From Ailurus styani (taxonomy: Eukaryota; Chordata; Mammalia; Carnivora; Ailuridae), in contig LNAC01000687.1 in NCBI GenBank assembly GCA_002007465.1, positions 266,093 through 330,092 of the forward strand: 64,000 nt of DNA. Direction: 5' to 3'. The position numbers and the translations under genes were made by a program. Under the pieces are notes generated by a model. That model was not told the DNA's origin. It saw nothing but the letters and a program-made list of their open reading frames with translations, and did no database searches. Each line of letters starts with the position of its first letter. The stretch's first letter is position 1. Positions 57,492 to 64,000 of this stretch are shown piece after piece.

Positions 57492-58229
57492 TGTTTTTGC
57501 CTTTTTAATCAACACCAAACATGCCCTGCCCACACGGCAGCTTTCGAACTCTGGCTGGTCTATAACCATGCCACCACTGCGTGTGGACTTCGTGCCACTG
57601 TACCTCAAGAACAGCAGGGCACAGCGAGAGCTCGAAAAGTACCAGGGCCCACCCAGCTCATCTTGGCATCCTGCTGTCCCCCTGCCCCCTGGAATCCACA
57701 CAAGAAGGGAATGCTGCCCCCACAACCCGAGCTCTGGCACCAAACCTCCACAGAGGCATCATGGGAAAGAGGAACCATCACCTACTGAGCTACTCACAAG
57801 GATGTGACAGAAACACTGTCACAATTTTTTTGGAACAAGACAGCAAACATCCAACCTGACAGAGAAGCTACTTTCTTCTCTGACAAATTTTAAAACAAGG
57901 GAAAAATACAATGTGTATGTGTGCACAAATATACAATTACATTCTAAGTGTGAAAAAACTTCTCCAGAGAATAAGAACATTTTTGTCCATTGGACACATA
58001 TTTGGGTCCTTGTATCCAGTTCCTGGCATGGAGCTCCTAAAACCCTTAGAATTTCCTGAGCAATGGGTGTATCTTTTGTTCTTCAAATGCGTCCATGTGG
58101 CCCTCACCTGAGTTTATGCTATTGAGGAGACTGGGGGGAAGGAGGGAAGACCCTAGATAGTTTCATGATGGGAGCTTCATGATAGGGCTGGTCACCAGAA
58201 AGACCAAACACAATTAAGGACCTGTTCAT

Positions 58230-58500
58230 CTGGCTGTCCATTTGTATCCTTTAAAATAAACCAGTAAACATAAGGTGTTTCCCTGATTTCTGAGAACAGA
58301 TTCTAAAAAAAGTTCTAATCCAAGCAAATTAATAAACCCGAGGGAAGTCATGGGAACCCCTGAATTTGTAGTTGGCTGGCCAATATGGGTGGCCTGGGCA
58401 CCCCATTGGTGGCTGGAGAGTGAAGTGTGCAGTCTCCTGGTACTGAGCCAACTTCATGTAGATAGACAATGTGAGAACTAATAAGCAGAGCTGTAGATCC
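58230..58500 (+). repeat. Unclassified ancient interspersed repeat
   Basis: The words 'TAAAATAAACCAGTAAACATAAG', 'GTGTTTCCCTGATTTCTGAGAAC', 'AGCAAATTAATAAACCCGAGG', 'GTAGTTGGCTGGCCAATATGGGTGGCC' and 'CTGGTACTGAGCC' match a mammalian repeat whose consensus I recall in this order but cannot name. It is most likely an LTR or LTR-internal remnant. Confidence 0.45.
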
Positions 58501-60921
58501 TCGCTGATGTCAGGGAATTGGAGAACTACATGGAAAAGCCCCTTGCATATACAAGGGAACTTTTACCTGGAATTTCCAAGCTGCCCATGTGGCCTCCTCC
58601 ACCTAGGGAAACCTCTTTCTTAGGCTATTTTCTGATGTCATTTCTGGAAAGATCCCTCACTTTCCAGAAAAGCCCCAGAGTACATGGCCAGAACCTGAAT
58701 CTTACTACTATTCAGCACAACCTGAGGCACAAATTCCAGAAAGCCAGAGCCATCTGTCCCAGAAGATACCTCAGGCGAATGCAAATGCCTCACTGGAGGC
58801 ACTGATGGGAATGGTTCTGAGAAAAAGGCTGCAGCCACAACGACCTTGCAGACTCAGGGCAGGAGGAAAGATGGAGGATGAAAGAACAGAGCACAAAGAC
58901 TGCCAGCCTGGTCGTCAAAACCATGCACCTCCAACAGAGAAGGGTAACCACAGGGCTCCAATCACCGATCACCAAATGAGGCAGTGACAGGGCTGACGGT
59001 ACAGTCGAGAAGAGCCTGCAGCCCTCCAGGTGCACACCCACTGCATGGCCACATATGAGGAGGCCACAATGCAGGTGGCAGGACTGCAACGGGCAGCTGG
59101 GACAGAGCAGGGAACTGGACACTGTGCAACACACATATCCTGCCAAGGCTGGAAGAGCCCTGGAACACACCCTGGGTGCCTGTGCTGGCCAGAATGAAAC
59201 TGGGCGGTCCCTGCTTAGGGAACTACAATGGTGCCAAACATGAAAGTGAACCAGAGCCAGAGCAACCACAGAGACTTTCAGATTAAAAACTGGACTGAGC
59301 TGCTTATTCATTCAACCACCAACCAAGCAAGATGCTGGTATCTTAGAGGCCACAACAGTAAAAAGAGACAGTCTTGGATGTTATCTTGAAACCAGGCATT
59401 CCTAACCCTGGTTCTACTAATCCTGGAGAATTTTCCATTATCTCAACAAGTCAAAAATTTCTCAAGTCAACCATAATTTACTGAGTTACTTTAACCTTTA
59501 CCACAATAATAGCCACAGGCAAGGGGATGTGGGTCCTGCAAGACACCCCATTCCCCCACCCCCCATCCACCCACCCTGCTCCCTGCTGGTGGTCAACAGC
59601 AGGGCCTGCTCAGATAAGCTGCTGTTGGCAAAGCAAAATTCCATGCTCCAAAAAGCCTGCTGGAGCCACACATCCCCTGCCTAGGGCAGGCCGATTCCCA
59701 GCACCAGAACTGCGGTTACCCTTCCGGTTTCTGCTACCCTGTATCAGAGAGCAGTGCAAGCCCTACAGCCCCCGCATCATCAACCACAGCAACCAGTCCT
59801 AAGGGCCTGGGCGAAAGGTCTAGGTACAAGGTTCTCCAACATCCCCTGGAAGCCTCCCTGAACACCACCACTCCACAGCTGGTTTACTCAGAAATAAAGC
59901 TGAAGATGTGATTTTTCCTGGAGGAGCTAGTCCTTTTGAGACTGTGTCTGGCGATTATGCTCTGTGATCTCTGTGGTCTGTCCATGACAATAAAGCAGAG
60001 AATACAAACACTTAACTGCCATGGGTACTTTACCATATTTTATAATAATAGTATCAGTCTAAAAAGACTGGAAAAAAATTTAAATGCATCCTGAAGCATT
60101 TCTAGAGTGGCAGAATAAAGGACCTCCAAAACTCATCCCTTCAGAGAATCAACAAGAGTTGTCAGAATCAACTTTTTCAGAATTCTGGAAATAAAACAAC
60201 AATCTAAGGAGCATTTATTCAAGAAAATAGCTGAATCTTGGTAAGAAAATGAGTTTTGTAGCATTTTAACTCGGCCCATTCCTGTCTCCTCTTCCCAGCT
60301 CTATGGTAGCCTTACGAACCAGCAGCCCCACAGTCACTGAAGAAGGCAGGATGGTTCCCCAACACCCCAACCCCAGAGAACCATCGCTATCAGGCCCAGC
60401 TGGCAGCTCTACAGAAAAGCCCCATTTCAAAACCTGCCTTTGCGTGACCCAACTCAGAGCTCACTCAGTGAAAACAGCCCAACTTCCCAGGAAATCTGTC
60501 AAAAATAATCAGTGGCATCAGGGTTTAAATCACCCAGGTTGTGATACGCTGTTATGGCAGATCGTATCCTGCCTGAAGCTGGGATATGAGCTGGCAAGCA
60601 AGAGGCAGGTCAGAAAACATAAAAGGCAATCTAGAGAATGAGACAGATTGCCCATTAGGGACTTTGAAAAGCTCCAACTTGTCTGGGGATCTAGGTGGCC
60701 ACATACATGCCCGGAAAAGACCCAAGAAGGCCCAAATCTCTCACCCAATCGATTCGGAAGCTCCGTGCAAGTGGGAAGTAAAGGCTAAGACACAGCTATC
60801 AACTACTAGAGCATTAAAGGTGACCCCAACATGCATGAAAAGCCCCCTGGCAAAGGAGACTTACTGGTTTAGGTCAAGAAATATCTGATCTGGATTTCAC
60901 AGAATCGTCTAGAAAAGTCAC

Positions 60922-61331
60922 TGTTATGGACTGAAATAGGTCTCCCCACAAATTCACATATTGAAATCATAACTCCCAGTATACCACTACACAAACTTTT
61001 TTGCAGACAGGGTCCTTATAGAGGTAATCAAGTTAAAATGAGATCATTAGGGTAGGCCCTAAATTCAGTATGACTACCGTCATCACAATGAGGAGATATG
61101 GAAACAAACACACACCCGTAGGGAGAAAGCCTGTTATCAGTTATCTCCAACAGCTATCTCCAAATGAAGAAAAGAGGCCTGAAAGAGATCTTTCCTCCCA
61201 GCCCCAGAGAAGGAACCAACCCTGCTGACACTTTGATTTTAGATGTCTAGCTTCCAGAATTGTGAGGCAAAAAATTTTTGTTTATATCACCCAGGTTGTG
61301 AAATGCTGTTATGCCAGTCCTAGCAAACTAA
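60922..61331 (+). repeat. MaLR/MLT1-like LTR inserted in the HAL1/L1M element
   Basis: Starts TGTTATGGACTGAAATAGG and passes through 'GGGTCCTTATAGAGGTAATCAAGTTAAAATGAG' and 'GGGTAGGCCCTAAATTCAGTATGAC', ending near CCTAGCAAACTAA. These are the words of a common old solitary LTR in forward orientation. It is the same family as the reversed remnant at 54226-54470. Confidence 0.6.
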
Positions 61332-61744
61332 CGAAATCACTAAATCAACAGCAGCAAAAACAACAAATCTTGGGAAGGGGAGGTAATCTGATATCCAGAG
61401 TTGCCACATTATTTAAAATGTCCAGGTTTCAACAAAAGAAATCAAGAGATATGAAATGAAACACAAATGTATATGCCCTACAAGATGGGGAAAAGCAGTC
61501 AATACAAACCATACCTGAGGAAACTGGACTTACTAAAGACTTTAAAACAGCTATAATAAATATGCTCAAAAAACTTAAAAGAAAAAAAAACCATGTCTAA
61601 AGAATTAAAGGAAAGCACAAGAACAACATCTCACCAGAGTATCAATAAAGACACAGAAATTATAAAAAATTCACTAGAGGGGTTCACAAAAGCAGATTCG
61701 GTCAGAATAAAGATCAGCAAACTTAGTAAGATAGGCAAATCGAA

Positions 61745-61860
61745 GGGGTGCCTGGGTGGCTCAAACAGTTAAGCTTCTGACCCTCGATCTCAGGGTCACG
61801 AGTTCAAGCACTGTTTGGGCTCCATGCGAAGTAGGCATGAAGCCTATTTGGAGAAAAAAA
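61745..61860 (+). repeat. Short can-SINE copy with target-site duplication
   Basis: Head GGGGTGCCTGGGTGGCTC, truncated body, A-rich end. It is flanked by an exact 12-bp duplication AGGCAAATCGAA (61733-61744 and 61861-61872). Confidence 0.93.
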
Positions 61861-62962
61861 AGGCAAATCGAAAATATCCAGCCTGAGGAACATTAAAAAA
61901 AAAAAAAAAGAAAGAAAAAGACCAGTGACTATGAGGTCTGTGTGCCCATGAGACTTGTGGGATCCTGTGGGAGTGTACCAGCTTACATACAATGGGAGTC
62001 CCAGAAAGAGAGGAGAAATAAAAGGGCAAAAAAACATATGTGAGAAAATACAGGCTGTAACTTCCCAAACATAAAAAACATTACATATTCAAGAAGTTCA
62101 ACAAATTCCAAAAAAATAAGCTAAAGAAATCTATACCTAGACATCTCTGTCAAAGGCCAAAGAGAAAACCCTGGAAACATTAAGAGAAACAACTCATCAA
62201 TAAAGTAACTCTCAGTAAGATTAACAGCTGACTTTTTCCTTGTAGAGGCCAGAAGGCAGTAGGATGACATAGTCCCACCATGAAGAAAAGAATGTCAACC
62301 AAGAATTCTATAACAAAACTATGCTTCAAAAAAGGGAATCATTACTACATTCTCAGATCAACAACACCTGAGAGAACCCACTGCTAGCAGAACTGCCCTC
62401 CAAGAAATACTAAGAGCCTTCCCGCTGAAATAAAAGGAACACTACAGACTGTTAACAAACTGAGGGCACTACAGAAGGTAAAGGTAACTACAGTAAATAA
62501 AAGACAGTATAAACACATATTGTTTCTAACTCTTTTTTCTACCTTAATTAAAAGACAACTGCATAAAGCAATAATTATAAATCCATGTTCATGGACACAC
62601 AACATACGGAGATGTCATTTGTGACGGTAAAAAGTATAAACGTGGGGGTAAACAGAGCTATAGAGGAGTGCAGTTTTTGTATGACTGAAGTAAGCTGGCA
62701 ATAGTCCAAACTAGATTGTTTTCAGTTTAGATGTGACTGAAATTCCCTAGGACAACCACCAAGAAAATAACTCAAGTATTTAAGGCGAAGAAGGCAGTAA
62801 TGGAGGAACTAAGGAACAAAAAGACATAAAACAAAGCAAACCATGTAAAGGCATACATCAATTCTACCTTATTAGTAATTACATTTCAATGGACTAAGCA
62901 TTCCACCCCTGCTGAGGGAAAAAGAAAAAGAAAAAAAAAAAGTCAATAAACTGAAATTAAAA

Positions 62963-63067
62963 GAGGTGCCTGGCTGGCTCAGTCAGTGGAGCACATGACT
63001 CTTGATCTCAGGATTTTGAGTTTGAGCCCACGTTGGGTGCAGAGATTACTTAAAAATAACATCTTTA
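62963..63067 (+). repeat. can-SINE, short type, plus strand
   Basis: The copy runs from GAGGTGCCTGGCTGGCTCAG to GGGTGCAGAGATTACTTAAAAATAA, the short subfamily ending in GATTACTTAAAAATAAA. A second SINE is joined directly to its tail. Confidence 0.9.
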
Positions 63068-63270
63068 GGGGCACGTGGGTGGCTCAGTCAGTTAAGCATC
63101 CAATTCATTTTGGCTCAGGTCATGGTCTCATGGGTGGTGGGATGGAGCAGGATAGCTCCACGCTCAGTAGGGAGTCTGCATAGGGATTCTCTCCCTCTGC
63201 CCCTTCCCCCACTCTCATTCACACTCTCTCTCAAATAAACTAATTCTTTAAAAATAAAATGAAATGAAAT
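63068..63270 (+). repeat. can-SINE, full type, plus strand, inserted at tail of previous copy
   Basis: Head GGGGCACGTGGGTGGCTCAG, CT-rich body, tail CAAATAAACTAATTCTTTAAAAATAAAATG. The two tandem SINEs show insertion into an A-rich SINE tail, a common target for L1-driven insertion. Confidence 0.9.
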
Positions 63271-63570
63271 CTTCCCCCCAAAATTGCCTAAGCCCTCTGA
63301 TCAAAAGGCAGTGATTAATAAGATAAATACAAAACCCAATTATATACTGTCTATAAGAGACATGATTTAGATTCAAAGTTACAAAGAGGCTAAAAGTAAA
63401 AAGAGGGAAACACATAACACGCAAAGAGTAATTAAGAGAGTAGGAGTGACTATACCAGATAAAACTGACTCTAAGACAAAAACTATTACCAAAATAAAGG
63501 ATATTTAGTAATGACAAAGGGCCCATCCATCAAGATGACATAACTATTATAAACATTAAATAGAACTGAC

Positions 63571-64000
63571 TTCTAGTTTCAACACTTGTGACACCAAGTG
63601 GGTGGGTTCCCACACCAAGAAGTTCTAACCGCCAGAAGCTGGAGCAGACTCCACAGGTTAAGGACTCAGTCACACAAGACTGTTGCCACCACTTTGACCT
63701 GAAGTCCACATTGTCACCTGTGCTTCTGACTGAGCAGCTGTACAATGCCAGCTCCCAACCCTTCCCCAGCTTCAATAATTTTCCAGAACAGCTCAGAGCT
63801 CAGGACAACAGTTTACTTACCAGAGAACTGGTTTATTACAAAAGGAAGGAACTCAGAAACACCAGATGGAAAAGATAAATACGGCAAAGTATAAAGGAAG
63901 GGGTACAGAGCTTCCATGCCTTCTCTAAGCATGCCATCTTTTTTAGCACCTTAATGTGTTCACCAACCCAGAAGCTCCCTGAACCTCTTCAGTTTGTTTT
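63571..64000. repeat. Possible ancient repeat at window end
   Basis: The words 'ACTGGTTTATTACAAAAGGAAGGAACTCAG', '...GATGGAAAAGATAAATACGGCAAAG' and 'TGTGTTCACCAACCCAGAAGCTCCCTGAACC' resemble a mammal-wide interspersed repeat that I recall but cannot name. No coding content. Confidence 0.35.

Larger units (their letters stand above)
60060..63560 (+). mobile_element. HAL1/L1M-like element with later insertions
   Basis: The 5' region (60100-60920) reads like the untranslated part of a HAL1-type half-LINE. The 61400-62300 part encodes a decayed L1 ORF1-like coiled coil (around 61665-61735) and RRM/CTD words (AATGGGAGTCCCAGAAAGAG, GAGGCCAGAAGGCAGTAGGATGACAT). The end (63290-63560) resembles the L1 endonuclease region. 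It is interrupted by an LTR (60922-61331) and can-SINEs at 61745, 62963 and 63068. All frames are broken. The subfamily is not resolved. Confidence 0.7.
53548..64000 (-). other. DGCR8: DGCR8 intron, over 10.4 kb, repeat-rich
   Basis: From the acceptor of the YFNHISIED exon to the window edge I find no DGCR8 exon on the minus strand; for example, no frame encodes the preceding dsRBD1 segment. The space is filled by an MLT1-like LTR remnant, an old LINE-1 ORF2 relic, at least six can-SINEs and a HAL1/L1M-like element. Stretches without recognised content are 57506-58230 and 58500-60050. The 95-residue plus-strand frame at 58518-58805 has no recognisable domain. Confidence 0.75.

Noticed and set aside
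58518..58805. 95-residue plus-strand frame
   Set aside because: Starts with ATG and is moderately long, but has no recognisable motif, lies antisense in a DGCR8 intron and has no splice or promoter evidence.

Overview
This is vertebrate nuclear DNA from a carnivoran mammal. Split genes with GT-AG introns, CpG-rich promoters and many interspersed repeats show a mammal. The SINEs are carnivore tRNA-derived can-SINEs (the 'CCTGGGTGGCTCAGT' head and AATAAATAAAATCTT tail). One copy has a 'CACAAGTAGGCAGAGAGGCAG' style body, which from memory fits an arctoid caniform (mustelid or pinniped type) better than dog or cat. The species cannot be fixed from the window alone. Three assembly gaps (about 10705-10945, 30335-30565, 41609-41644) lie in or beside GC-rich DNA.

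The window is the equivalent of part of human 22q11.2 (the DiGeorge/velocardiofacial interval), read in the opposite direction to the human reference. In order: a gene-free flank with candidate regulatory blocks and a 5'-truncated LINE-1 (1-11.4 kb); CCDC188 on + (9 coding exons, 409 aa); ZDHHC8 on - (11 coding exons, 765 aa, with a long 3'UTR that runs towards CCDC188); RANBP1 on - (6 exons, 208 aa); TRMT2A on + (12 coding exons, 621 aa); and the last five coding exons of DGCR8 on - (177 aa), followed upstream by more than 10 kb of repeat-rich DGCR8 intron that runs off the window. I rebuilt every coding exon by hand from open frames plus GT/AG junctions. The summed lengths stay in frame throughout.

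The gene arrangement is compact. RANBP1 and TRMT2A are divergent and share one GC-rich promoter with E2F-, ETS-, NRF1- and CCAAT-like sites (the locus known in mouse as Htf9-a/Htf9-c). CCDC188/ZDHHC8 and TRMT2A/DGCR8 are tail-to-tail pairs with short spaces between their poly(A) signals. The proteins have separate jobs: a sperm coiled-coil membrane protein (CCDC188), a palmitoyltransferase (ZDHHC8), a Ran-GTP cofactor (RANBP1), a tRNA m5U54 methyltransferase (TRMT2A) and the Microprocessor RNA-binding subunit (DGCR8).

I found no bacterial-type system, CRISPR array or clear novel gene family. The observations most worth checking are oppositely oriented SINEs in the DGCR8 intron (a possible long double-stranded RNA hairpin in the transcript of a dsRNA-binding protein), overlapping opposite-strand poly(A) signals between CCDC188 and ZDHHC8, and AT-rich, motif-rich blocks in the gene-free flank that look like conserved enhancers.
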